A DNA stretch of 64,000 bases, from assembly GCA_004014935.1 (NCBI GenBank), contig CP025324.1, positions 1,116,001 to 1,180,000 of the forward strand, read 5' to 3'. Position numbers and translations under genes: made by a program. The first letter of the stretch is position 1. Each line of letters opens with the position of its first letter. Below are positions 49,691 through 58,908 of the stretch, in pieces. This DNA is from Saccharomycopsis malanga. Its lineage: Eukaryota; Ascomycota; Saccharomycetes; Ascoideales; Saccharomycopsidaceae. Under the pieces are notes generated by a model. The model had not been told where the DNA came from. It did no database searches and saw only the letters and a list, made by a program, of their open reading frames with translations.

Positions 49691-50059
49691 TTATTGACCA
49701 ATGTGAAGCATAATCGATAGTATCTAAAACATTCAACCCATAGTTTGTGTGGCTAATTAATCCCAAATTGTAGCTTATTGCCCTAGTTCACAGGCCATAA
49801 TCATTTAATGGAAGTACTTTCTGCCTTCAATTTTGTGACCAAATACCTCGTCACAACTGTTTATCGATATCAATGACATCTTCATCTCAACTAATACTAG
49901 ATGTGTGTTTTTCCAGTATCCACCACAATACTGATCTCGTAGACAAATCATTTCAATACGTAGCACCTCTCACATATTATCCAATAACTCTTTTATTTCT
50001 GTTTATAAGTTTAGCAAAGAATTGGCATATAGAAAATATAATCTCAAACAGTAAAGATA

Positions 50060-50970
50060 TTCTCTCTTTTTAGCAGAAATATGCCTATATGCCTTACAAT
50101 TACCAGATGGCCAAGTTGGTTGGGCCATGCGCCACACAAAATAGTGCAGAATAGTGCAGAAAAACAAGTGTGGCGTTCCTCACTTGAGGTTTTGGTACTC
50201 GATTCGTGCTCTTGACGTTTTGAAGTAATCATCAAAGGTTTTATTGAATTAAATCAATGCTATCCAGATTAATTTGTTTCAAAAAAAATGTACCATAACA
50301 GTTTGAATTTTTTGCAATATTATACAACTATTCATAATAAAACCTTTTTAGTCTAACGCCTGAATATTTGATAAAACAGAAAATTGCCAATTTTGAGAAA
50401 ATGTTGATTCTTTTACGTCATAGTTTAAAGTCTTTACATCAAACTAACCTATACAAAAAAATATATTTCCATTTTCTTGAAATCCTAGAGTTTTATACTA
50501 TGTACAATGTTTTAGTAATTTGGCTTTTATATAATATTTAATAGTGAGAAATTATCATTTTGTCGAAATTAACACATAATTTTATACGAATCATTTTTTT
50601 AACCCCTTAGGGTGACTTCTTTTGTTTCTTAACAATATTCCATAGTTTTTGATTGAATTCAGTTTTATTTTTTGTTTCCTGCAGCGTTTTATTAAGTTTT
50701 TATTTCAAAGAAACGCGTATCTCAAGAGCTGAAAAAAGTATTATTTATTATACGTTCTCGGAGGAACTTACAATTTATAATAATCATTATTTATTGCCTA
50801 ACTAGCATGTTTCTACTTCCGTTATACCTTGAACAACTCATGGGGCTCAGTAAAGCGTAATGTGCTTTATACCTCTAAACTAGGGAGTCCGATTCAAAAA
50901 AACATTTATTTTTATCCAAGTTGAAGTTGCAAATAGTTTAATGATATTTTGACTTTTATTTTTTATCCTT
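50060..50970 (+). mobile_element. S2 element copy B
   Basis: The plus-strand copy of about 910 bp has its leading edge (CAGAAATATGCCTATATGCC) shared with copy C. The A-box-like TGGCCAAGTTGG is at 50108-50119. The hairpin GCGCCACAC/GTGTGGCG encloses two AATAGTGCAG repeats, and the B-box-like GGTACTCGATTC is at about 50194-50206. The AT-rich body contains no long ORF, and conserved GGGGCTCAGTAAAGCGTAA lies near its far end. Copy C is in the opposite orientation 1.26 kb away. Confidence 0.6.
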
Positions 50971-51070
50971 CGCTATTCTAGTTTCTGATTGGATTAAGAG
51001 TAAAGCTAGATTAAGATTGTTGAAGCAAAAACTACAATATTTAGACTATTGTTACTATTATTATTATTAT

Positions 51071-51388
51071 CCTGAGAAAGGAGAAAAGGTTTGGCAGGAT
51101 AGTTTAATGGCAAGTAGTCTAGGAAAGGGAAAAAGTCGTTCTAGGCACAAGGGGTTGGCACCCGATTACAAACACTTTTTACTCGCTACTTCAACTATGT
51201 TGGTAACAGGCAATTGCAGCTTATTATCTATTATTATTTATTCTTTGAATTTATATTATAAATAGTTATTCTCTCAACAATATCTCATTTCTCTTCGGTT
51301 GGGTTTCCCCATTTAATTTACCAAGTCACTTTAGAAATAGCGCACTATACTGGTATTTACTGGGCTTGAAATATATGATATTATTATA
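51071..51388 (+). mobile_element. S1 element, head partly missing
   Basis: The copy starts within the head at GAGAAAAGGTTTGGCAGGAT, right after a short TTA run, and continues through a degenerate B-box region. Body motifs include CACTTTTTACTCGCTACTTC, AATTTACCAAGTCACTTTAG and ATAGCGC. It ends at TACTGGGCTTGAAATATATG with an ATTATTATAAC tail. Confidence 0.6.
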
Positions 51389-51539
51389 ACAACTGTAAAA
51401 ATCGCTATATCCACACCCCATCAATACACCCCTGAAAAAAGTGACGAGTAGGTGCGTGAAAAATTGCATACAATTCATCTTCGATAACTATTCAACATAT
51501 CTTTAAATAGCAAAACTGCCTATTGATCTCTGTATTGTC

Positions 51540-51868
51540 ATGTTTGGGTCTGTTCTTTCTAGTTTTGGGATACGCAGCACTGTAGTGCGCTCACCGGTCT
51601 TGGTGCTCACAAGAGGCCTTATGAAGACCCATAAAGGTGCTGCCAAAAGATGGATCAAAACCGGTAATGGTTACAAGAGAGTATGTATAATCATCATTTG
51701 TAAGTTGAATTACAAGCTAACATCATCTAGGGCAAAGCTGGAAGAAAGCATGGTAATGTAGGCTGGTCTCAGAGATTGTTGCAGGCCAAGGATGGTAAAA
51801 CGGAGGCCTTAGGTAAAGGCCATGGTGATATGAAGAAAAAGCTCAGAAGACTTTTGCCATACTATTAG
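51540..51868 (+). CDS. MRP35: Mitochondrial large-subunit ribosomal protein bL35, spliced
   Basis: Two exons, 51540-51680 and 51731-51868, encode 92 residues. Exon 1 gives a mitochondrial presequence (MFGSVLSSFGIRSTVV) and the bL35 start MKTHKGAAKRWIKTGNGYKR. Exon 2 continues GKAGRKHGNVGWSQRLLQAK and ends KKLRRLLPYY. The KTHKGAAKR motif followed by a basic GKAGRKH is the bL35 signature. S. cerevisiae YNL122C is the counterpart. The splice join is in phase 0 and restores the family sequence. The gene sits between the inverted S2 copies B and C. Confidence 0.92.
51681..51730 (+). other. MRP35: Intron of MRP35 (50 nt)
   Basis: The donor is GTATGT, the branch site GCTAAC (51716-51721) and the acceptor CTAG ending at 51730. 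The branch-to-acceptor distance is about 10 nt. Without splicing, the frame runs into unrelated sequence and loses the conserved second half of bL35. Confidence 0.92.
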
Positions 51869-52234
51869 TGAGGATGCTGGTTATATCTTTATGTGTCATA
51901 TTAATTTCTGTATATATTGAGAATGCTACGGCTTTTATTTAACATGTACTCATGATTTTGGAATGTGTATTGTTATAATGTTTTGTAGTTTGCGGTTTAT
52001 TTTACTTTATAGCCCGTAATCTGTATATTGAGCATTGTATATATCAATTATGTAGTCTTAATATTTTGTAATCTTACTATCATGTTGTCTTAATAATTTG
52101 CAGTCTTACTAATTTGTAATTATAATATTTTATAGTGATTACTTAGGAACCACATTCTGTTAATAATAATAACAACAATAATAATAATGCTGTTGACATA
52201 TCGTTGCAAAAAAACTAAAATTACGAAAAAACAA

Positions 52235-53150
52235 AGAACCAAAGTAAAAGTAACATTAAACCAATTGCAACGTTAACTTAAAAGGAATAAAAATGACGGA
52301 CCTTCTTGAACAGAGGTATAAAGCTTATGAATAAGCACATTACGCTTTACCGAGCCCCATCAAATATTCAATGTATAAAGGAAGTTGGCATATGCTAGTT
52401 TGACAATATATAATGAATATTATTAAATAAAAGCTCCTCCTAGAACCTATAAAAACCAAAAAGTATTTCAACACTTGAGATACGTGTTGTTTTGGAATAA
52501 GAGCTCCTTTAAATGCAGTCATAACCGCACATTTTAATAAACGCAATCGGAAACTAAGAAACAACATCAAGGGATAAATAATGTCTCTCAGGGAGCTGAA
52601 GAATACGATTTTTAACAGATTATGTGTTATTTTTAACAAATTAATACTTTCTCATTATTTGATATCATCAAGAGGACAAATTTCACACTAAAGCCAAAAG
52701 TATAAACTCTAAGCTTTAGAAAGTATAGAAATATATTTTCTGTTATGTTTGGTTTGGTGTAAAGACTCTAGAATATGATTTTAAAGAATCAACATTTTGT
52801 CAAAATTGGCAATTTTCCGTTTTATCATATTTTTATTCGAGACTCTAATATTTTTTGACAAATATTAAACTATAATATTGAGAAAAATTCAAAATATTTG
52901 GGTACTATTTTTTAGATGAGAATAACCTGGATAGAACAATTTTAATTTAAAAAAAACCTTTGGTGATTTCTTCAAAACGTCAACAGCGCGAATCGAGTAC
53001 TAAAACCTCAAGTGAGGAACGCCACACTTGTTTTTCTGCACTATTCTGCACTATTCTGTACTATTTTGTGTGGCGCATGCCTCAACCAACTTGGCCACCT
53101 GGTAATTGTAAGGCATATAGGCATATTTCTGTTAAAAAGAAAGAGGATTA
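52235..53150 (-). mobile_element. S2 element copy C
   Basis: The antisense copy of about 915 bp has its tRNA-like head at the right: A-box-like TGGCCAAGTTGG complement at 53086-53097, the hairpin arms CGCCACAC (53020-53027) and GTGTGGCG (53068-53075) enclosing three 10/11-bp ACTATTCTGC-type repeats, and B-box-like CTCGATTCG. The far end at about 52235 has ACCAAAGTAAAAGTAACATT, matching copy A. No ORF of note. Confidence 0.6.
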
Positions 53151-53210
53151 CTTTTCGAATGTACATTTTAGCAAATACTTTGTCAAGTTTATAAGCAGAA
53201 AGTCTCTTCT

Positions 53211-53293
53211 ATGAGAGTACTATCTACTGAATTATTCTTCCAGGTCTTTTTCTCTTCTCCGAGAGCACTAACCACTGAGCCATCCAGCCGCGC
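53211..53293 (-). mobile_element. S1 element, isolated tRNA-like head
   Basis: This is an antisense head only: A-box TGGCTCAGTGG complement at 53272-53282, with GAGAAGAGAAAAAGACCTGG next to it in sense. It stops before the B-box, about 60 bp beyond the leading edge of S2 copy C. A related antisense S1 copy also flanks S2 copy A. Confidence 0.6.
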
Positions 53294-53476
53294 GACTACA
53301 TTCTGTTAATATTAGAAATTTTACAATCTGCCAAATAATACAATCTAGTGAGGATATTTGTTTTGAAAAATACAAATGTTTGGCAAGTGAAAATAATTGC
53401 AATTTTCTATAAATAATCACAATTTAGCAAACAAGATCTATAATCTATATAACCATGATAAATGCACATAGGGTTG

Positions 53477-56386
53477 TTAAATGATAATTCTCTTTTCTTT
53501 AATGTTGTATTCTTTGTCGTAGCTTGTCATTTCCCAGTTTCCGTCTGGGTTTTTTTGGACTTCGCTGGTTGAAAAGTAGTGGTAATTAGTTTTCAAACTA
53601 ATTGCAAATGGAATACCATCAAAGGAGACAATTCTTAACTTGCAGTATGCTTGATCTGGAATCTTTTTCACTTCATTCATGAAAGATTTGATATCGGTGA
53701 CTGGCACCTCGTTAACGTGGGTGATAAAGTTTGTAGTTCCAATGGAATATTGAACAGCTGGAGAGCCAGAGGCAACGTTAGAGACGTAAACTTTAGAAGG
53801 AAGTTCTTTTATACCTTGACGAACACTATGATGTGGGGCTTGAAGTTCTGCTCCGCACCAAAGAACAACATGGTCTGTGTTTGGGATTTCTACAGGTTTC
53901 ACCTTGAGGCTGATTTCTTTGTTATTTCTGACAATCACGAAATCAAGCTTTTGATTATTAGTTTGGTCGCACAAGGTTCCAATCTCAGACAATCTACTGA
54001 TGAGCATTCCATTTATAGTAAGAATCACGTCGCCCACATTGAGTTTGTCATCTTCATTGATAGGGTCAAGAGGACAAGTGATTCTTAAAACACTCAAGAA
54101 CTGGAATCGGTCCTTTTCTTTCTGTTCCATGGTAGAAATCCATTTTTCAGCAACGCCTAATTGACGAGCAGAGGAAATGGTGATGGTAGAGAACTCAGCA
54201 TCTACCACCTTAACATTAGGAATGGAGTTATTTTGCAATGATTGGATGATATGTGACATATGGTTGACATCAACACCTAATCTATAAGCGCTTTGGACGC
54301 CATCACAAGACGATTCGCCTAGATAATCTAGCCAGAAACCTCTGATGGTGCCATCGTTATCGGCAAGAACACCAGTATCACAGTCGTTAGCAGCATTGTT
54401 GTCGATGATCACACTTTCGGAGTTCAAGCCTCTGAATCTAGGAGAATAAAAGTTGTAGGGAACATTCAACGACGCCAAGTCGGTGACTCTTGTTTTGGCG
54501 GCAAGAACACGGAGATTGTAGTTGTAGCCAACAAAGTTCAAGTTGTCGCCCCGGGAGATCTTGGTGGTGGAAAAGCGAGGCGTCAACACAGGGGCAAGCA
54601 CTAGTTTAGGGTCGTACTGGATGACAGAGTAGTTGTGGAATGGATGCATAAACACCACTTTGGCAGGAACAATGATGGACTCGGCTATAGTGACCAAGAC
54701 GGAGCAGAGATCGTGAGGAACGTATTTTCGGGATACCAACACATACCCTTTGTCAGCATCTATGACTACACCGTAGCCTTTAGCAGAGCTGTATGGATAG
54801 CAGTCGACGGTGTAGGGAAGACTTGTGGTGACCAAAACAAAGCTTCTTACAAGTTTGCTGCATTGGGGCTCCTCGTTAGGAACGTCAATGAACTTGGCTC
54901 CAAGTGGTTTCAAGGGCTCACAAGGCTGAGGTTTGCCCAAACTGGTGAAATCCCACAATCCAGTCAGATCGTTACGAGTGGCGATTCTGCCGCCAGTCCA
55001 ATGACGGTCCACCTGGATCAAAGAAATGTGTTTGGAATCCTTATCACTGAGATGGCGATATGCCACTGGGACAAACTTTCGGTCAGGAATGCTTTTCATC
55101 ACCTCAATAAACTTGTCCAAGTTGGGTGTGTCTTTATTGTCAACGCTGTCGATGATAAAACCCTTGGAAGAACCGTCAAAGTTGAAACAGCCGTCTGCAG
55201 CATTTACAAAGACCCCCCTGGTGGGAACAACATAAATCCGGGCCATCTGGTAGCTGAGATCATTGAACGAAGCACCGCAGATCTCCACATAACGAGATGG
55301 AGTAATCCCATGTAAATCCTGTACAGTGCAATCAACCTCCACATCCACACCATTACGCTGCAACAACACATGCACCGTCTGGCCCACACAGCTGTCTAAG
55401 ATGTCGTCTATCTGGATAAATGTGGATATGTTGGTATCGTTGATTGAAATCAAGATATCGCCCTCCTTGATCTTGCCGTCCGCAGGTCCTTCGGGCAAAA
55501 TGGTTTCCGCCACCAACAAGCTTACAATATTGGGAAACAATTGCCGAGCAGTTTCTTCTGCTTTCTCCGACAACCCCAAACGACGACACTCATCAAAAGG
55601 CTTCAAATACCATTGTACTTGTATGGTCCCTCTGGTGATTGGCTGTCCACTTTGTAAAAGCCTCAATGCACGAAGCACCCTATAAACCGGCAAGAAAAAA
55701 TCCGTCGCAGAGTCCGTCAGACCCCCGGCTTGTAGGGCCAACGTATTTCCATTGATATCTATCACTGGAGACCCACTGGACCCCCCAGAAGCACTGGCTG
55801 CGGCCTGGATATATTCTGTGTTGAAATCATTGTAGGTCAACATACCATAGTTTGGGGCATTCCGGTCCACTCTGGAAATGAACCCCGAAAGAATACTCAA
55901 CTTTTCCCCGGCATCATTGCCCACCACTCTGATTTCGGCACCAACCTTGGCGAGATCTGGCCGTAGCTTCAACTCGCTCACTTTCATATACTTGATTGTC
56001 TGCGGATCAAACTTCAAAAAGCCAAAGTCATGCACCGGATCCCGATACACCGGCTTGACATCGGTCTCCTCGTGATTATCAAACACAGCATATCCTACAA
56101 ATGGCCCTGAGCACACAACATGTCTGTTGGTGAGAATAATGCCTCTCTCCGCGTCCACCACAAACCCCGTGGCCTCACTTACAATAGCCGAATCCGAATC
56201 AAAAGATGCAACCTGCGAAAACCTCACTGCAACAACACTCTTGATTACTCTATCTATTGTGATTTGCCATTGGTGAGCATTTTCAACACTCACTGGATGC
56301 TCTACACTGAACCCATTACTTGAAGTTTTGCTTCTTTTCAAAGCACCCTCACTCTCATGGAAAATACTTCTTTTTACCCCATCCAT
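53477..56386 (-). CDS. NMA111: Nma111/HtrA-type nuclear serine protease
   Basis: The 969-residue protein has two tandem HtrA-like units. The first has an active triad: His89 (NRHVV), Asp120 (HDFGFLKFD) and Ser204 within GGSSGSPV. PDZ domains follow. The second protease-like half (about 500-960) is degenerate, as in the family, with no GxSGG motif at the matching place (DNNAANDCDTGVL). The basic N-terminal LKRSK may be part of a nuclear localisation signal. Yeast Nma111 degrades the inhibitor-of-apoptosis protein Bir1 and is linked to stress-induced death and lipid homeostasis. The length is close to the yeast protein (997). The start ATG opens the conserved MDGVKRS sequence. The divergent neighbour is SOF1. 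Confidence 0.95.
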   Translation of the reverse strand: MDGVKRSIFHESEGALKRSKTSSNGFSVEHPVSVENAHQWQITIDRVIKSVVAVRFSQVASFDSDSAIVSEATGFVVDAERGIILTNRHVVCSGPFVGYAVFDNHEETDVKPVYRDPVHDFGFLKFDPQTIKYMKVSELKLRPDLAKVGAEIRVVGNDAGEKLSILSGFISRVDRNAPNYGMLTYNDFNTEYIQAAASASGGSSGSPVIDINGNTLALQAGGLTDSATDFFLPVYRVLRALRLLQSGQPITRGTIQVQWYLKPFDECRRLGLSEKAEETARQLFPNIVSLLVAETILPEGPADGKIKEGDILISINDTNISTFIQIDDILDSCVGQTVHVLLQRNGVDVEVDCTVQDLHGITPSRYVEICGASFNDLSYQMARIYVVPTRGVFVNAADGCFNFDGSSKGFIIDSVDNKDTPNLDKFIEVMKSIPDRKFVPVAYRHLSDKDSKHISLIQVDRHWTGGRIATRNDLTGLWDFTSLGKPQPCEPLKPLGAKFIDVPNEEPQCSKLVRSFVLVTTSLPYTVDCYPYSSAKGYGVVIDADKGYVLVSRKYVPHDLCSVLVTIAESIIVPAKVVFMHPFHNYSVIQYDPKLVLAPVLTPRFSTTKISRGDNLNFVGYNYNLRVLAAKTRVTDLASLNVPYNFYSPRFRGLNSESVIIDNNAANDCDTGVLADNDGTIRGFWLDYLGESSCDGVQSAYRLGVDVNHMSHIIQSLQNNSIPNVKVVDAEFSTITISSARQLGVAEKWISTMEQKEKDRFQFLSVLRITCPLDPINEDDKLNVGDVILTINGMLISRLSEIGTLCDQTNNQKLDFVIVRNNKEISLKVKPVEIPNTDHVVLWCGAELQAPHHSVRQGIKELPSKVYVSNVASGSPAVQYSIGTTNFITHVNEVPVTDIKSFMNEVKKIPDQAYCKLRIVSFDGIPFAISLKTNYHYFSTSEVQKNPDGNWEMTSYDKEYNIKEKRIII

Positions 56387-56840
56387 TCTGCTTCAAATAT
56401 CCTTCTATAATAAATCTATCTCATTCAATATATTCTTTCATCTGTTCATTATATATATATGCATTATGGAAATTTTTCACCTCTATATATCATGGTTATG
56501 TGGCCCTGCTGCTGGCTTTTAGCCGCAGGTTGATTTTTTGAAGGTTTATCCAGGCAATTTTCCACATTTCGCGAGTTATAATGCTCTATATTAGCAATAT
56601 TGTTTCATTCAAAGCATTTTCAGGTAAATTTGTTGCTCCATCAAAGAGATGAGCTGATGATTCCTCGATGCACTACGCTGTATGGAGCTGTGGGTCCCTG
56701 TGAGATGCTGCGCGTTCTGCATAAAAAAAAATTTTTTTTGAAAAATGAAGGATGATCAGATGAGATAACTAACCATTATTTATTATTGGTATTAAATATC
56801 GAGTATTTAGGCAATATCAACAATTGGTGACCAGAGGTTT

Positions 56841-56877
<37 letters not shown>

Positions 56878-56917
56878 TTGTTTCAAAGGTTTTTAGAGGA
56901 ATAAGTAACAGTCAACA
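56387..56917. promoter_or_regulatory. NMA111/SOF1 divergent promoter with PAC- and RRPE-like motifs
   Basis: This 531-bp region carries GATGAGCT at 56648-56655, matching the core of the PAC element. An A9/T8 palindromic run (56723-56739) followed by TGAAAAAT matches the RRPE element. PAC and RRPE together mark ribosome-biogenesis genes in yeasts, consistent with SOF1. A dinucleotide (AT)n repeat of about 30 bp (56844-56874) lies 44 bp before the SOF1 ATG. Confidence 0.5.
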
Positions 56918-58393
56918 ATGAAGGTGAAAACCATTTCGAGATCAAGCGATACATATATTCCAGAGAGAAGCACAGATGAGAGTAGAGTGTCACGTAATTT
57001 GGATCCTGCACTTCATCCTTTTGAAAGGGCCAGAGAGTATAAGAAGGCGTTAACGGCCACAAAGTTGGAGCGTATGTTTGCACAGCCTTTTGTTGGGCAG
57101 TTGGGTGATGGACATAGAGATGCGGTGTATTCTATTGCACGTAATTTCAGCACTTTGAACAAAATTGCTACTGGAAGCGGAGATGGGATCATAAAATACT
57201 GGAACTTGAAGACCCGGAAAGAGTTTGTCACTTTCAAAGCACATGATGGCAGAGTAAGCGGACTTATTGTGACTCCTAATGGCAAGTTGTTGAGTTGCGG
57301 ACATGACAAGACAATCAAGATGTGGTCTGTAAATGATGAAGATTTCAAGCAGAAGTCTAAAAGGTTGAAACTGTACGACGACGAAGATAGCGAAGACAGT
57401 GACGTGGACAGCGAAAGCGAAAGCGAAAGCGATGAAGAAGAGACTGGAATAGAAGCTGGCTTTATGGGCGAAAATCAAATAAACTCAGAAAATGGGCTAA
57501 TAAAAACGTATTTGGGCAGCCATGCTTTCGATAGCATAGACCATCATTTCAGCAAAGACCTTTTTGTCACAGGAGGCGCCCAGATAGAGTTGTGGGACCA
57601 TAACCGTGCAAAACCAATATCGAATCTTACGTGGGGTGCAGACAACATCACCTCTGTCAGATTCAACAATGTCGAGACCTCCATCTTGGCTTCTGCAGGA
57701 ACAGACAACTCTGTGATTCTCTATGACATCAGAACCAACTCCCCTACCCAGAAGATTGTAAATACTCTCAGAACAAACTGTATCAGTTTCAACCCAATGT
57801 CGGCCTACAACTTTGTCTGTGGCTCCGAAGACAGCAATCTTTACGGCTATGACATGCGGAACATGAAACGAAGCACCAATGTGTACAAGGACCATGTCTC
57901 TGCTGTTCTAGATGTGGATTACGCTCCTACCGGTAAAGAAATTGTTTCTGGATCCTACGATAAAACCATCCGAATTTACAATGCCCACGAGGGCCACTCC
58001 AAGGAGGTCTACCATACCAAAAGAATGCAGCATGTGGACTGCGTAAAATACTCATTGGACTCCAAGTTTATCTTCAGTGGTTCCGACGACTGTAACATCA
58101 GAATATGGAGATCCGTCGCCTGGGAAAGAACAAACGTCAAATCCACCAGAGAAAGAAACAAGTTGGAATACGACGCCAAGTTGAAAGACAAGTTCAAGTA
58201 CATGCCTGAAATCAGAAGAATCTCCAGACATAGACATGTGCCAATCGGTATCAAGAAGGACACTTCCAAAAGACAAATCCAAGTCCAAAGCATCAAGAGA
58301 AAGGAAAACAACGAAAGACGCCATAGCAAAAAAGGCAGTAAACCTTTCAAATCCGAAAGAGAAAAACATATTATTGCAAATACTTACAAATGA
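56918..58393 (+). CDS. SOF1: U3 snoRNP/SSU processome protein Sof1
   Basis: The 491-residue WD40 protein begins with the family N-terminus (SRNLDPALHPFERAREYKKA). Seven WD repeats span about 60-400 (for example VYSIARNFSTLNKIATGSGD, and IVSGSYDKTIRIY near 346-358), with an acidic insert (DDEDSEDSDVDSES...EEET) at about 147-172. The C-terminal Sof1 domain is LEYDAKLKDKFKYMPEIRRI, then RHRHVPIGIKK and a basic tail. Sof1/DCAF13 is needed for 18S rRNA processing with U3 in the nucleolus. The length equals that of the yeast protein (489). The upstream PAC/RRPE motifs agree with the role. Confidence 0.96.
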   Translation: MKVKTISRSSDTYIPERSTDESRVSRNLDPALHPFERAREYKKALTATKLERMFAQPFVGQLGDGHRDAVYSIARNFSTLNKIATGSGDGIIKYWNLKTRKEFVTFKAHDGRVSGLIVTPNGKLLSCGHDKTIKMWSVNDEDFKQKSKRLKLYDDEDSEDSDVDSESESESDEEETGIEAGFMGENQINSENGLIKTYLGSHAFDSIDHHFSKDLFVTGGAQIELWDHNRAKPISNLTWGADNITSVRFNNVETSILASAGTDNSVILYDIRTNSPTQKIVNTLRTNCISFNPMSAYNFVCGSEDSNLYGYDMRNMKRSTNVYKDHVSAVLDVDYAPTGKEIVSGSYDKTIRIYNAHEGHSKEVYHTKRMQHVDCVKYSLDSKFIFSGSDDCNIRIWRSVAWERTNVKSTRERNKLEYDAKLKDKFKYMPEIRRISRHRHVPIGIKKDTSKRQIQVQSIKRKENNERRHSKKGSKPFKSEREKHIIANTYK

Positions 58394-58908
58394 GTTGATC
58401 TTTTTTTTACTATTCAATATATTATCGCAAATACTTACAAATCAGCTGAACTGTTTTTACCATTTAATATATTGCATTTTAAAGTAATTTTTGTAAAAGT
58501 TTTAACAAAAACTTGCCAACTCATTTACATTAAAGTTTTTAGTTCTTATTTTTTGTATTAGATCTTATTTCTACTTAAAATATCAGTACTTATTTCATTA
58601 TGTGGGAAAAAAAATGGGCAAAAAAAACTCCTCATCAGGGGCTCGAACCCTGGACATTTCGGTTCCTTATGCGTAAAAGCCGAACGCTCTACCAACTGAG
58701 CTAATAAGGACGGAGTTGTCAATAAAATTTGAGAAACAAGGCGCCTACGAATGTATTACATAATGTATTATTTAACACGTGATCCATCAATATGTTTAGG
58801 AGGATGGCGACTTGCTTATCATCGATACTATCAAATACAAGTTAAACAAGTGATGAGTAAATAGAATAGTGAATTGTGTGGTAAGATAGATAGTTTGGAT
58901 ATTATCAA
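58394..58908. other. Spacer between SOF1 and SNX4, containing tRNA-Lys
   Basis: The first 230 bp are AT-rich with a duplicated AAATACTTACAAAT motif around 58379 and 58429. The tRNA gene follows on the minus strand. About 200 bp then lead to SNX4, with CACGTG at 58778-58783. Confidence 0.6.
58628..58710 (-). tRNA. tRNA-Lys(UUU) with a 10-nt intron
   Basis: The minus strand folds as a tRNA. The acceptor TCCTTAT pairs with ATGAGGA, with one G-U pair. The D arm is GCTCAGTTGGTAGAGC (A-box TAGCTCAGTTGG), the anticodon stem TTCGG/CCGAA with loop CTTTTAA after removal of CGCATAAGGA, and the T arm CAGGG-TTCGAGC-CCCTG (B-box GGTTCGAGCCC). Anticodon UUU gives lysine. The discriminator is G. The mature length without the intron is 73 nt. 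S. cerevisiae tRNA-Lys(UUU) also has an intron at this site, but a longer one. Confidence 0.95.

Larger units (their letters stand above)
49388..51539. other. Intergenic before MRP35, with S1 and S2 elements
   Basis: This 2.15-kb spacer holds an S1 tail (49640-49690), S2 copy B (50060-50970) and an S1 copy lacking its head (51071-51388). The first 250 bp is T-rich and probably the 3' end of the PIN2-like gene. No gene is visible. Confidence 0.65.
51869..53476. other. Convergent spacer of MRP35 and NMA111, mostly S2 sequence
   Basis: This 1.6-kb interval holds AT-rich MRP35 3' sequence to about 52200, including a TAA-rich run. S2 copy C (52235-53150) and an S1 head fragment (53211-53293) follow. 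The last 180 bp is AT-rich with no feature. No gene is seen. Confidence 0.65.

Noticed and set aside
50060-50970. S2 as a solo LTR
   Set aside because: No TG/CA ends or primer-binding site were found, and the tRNA-like A/B-box head at one edge points to a Pol III-type element. Whole-genome comparison could still overturn this.
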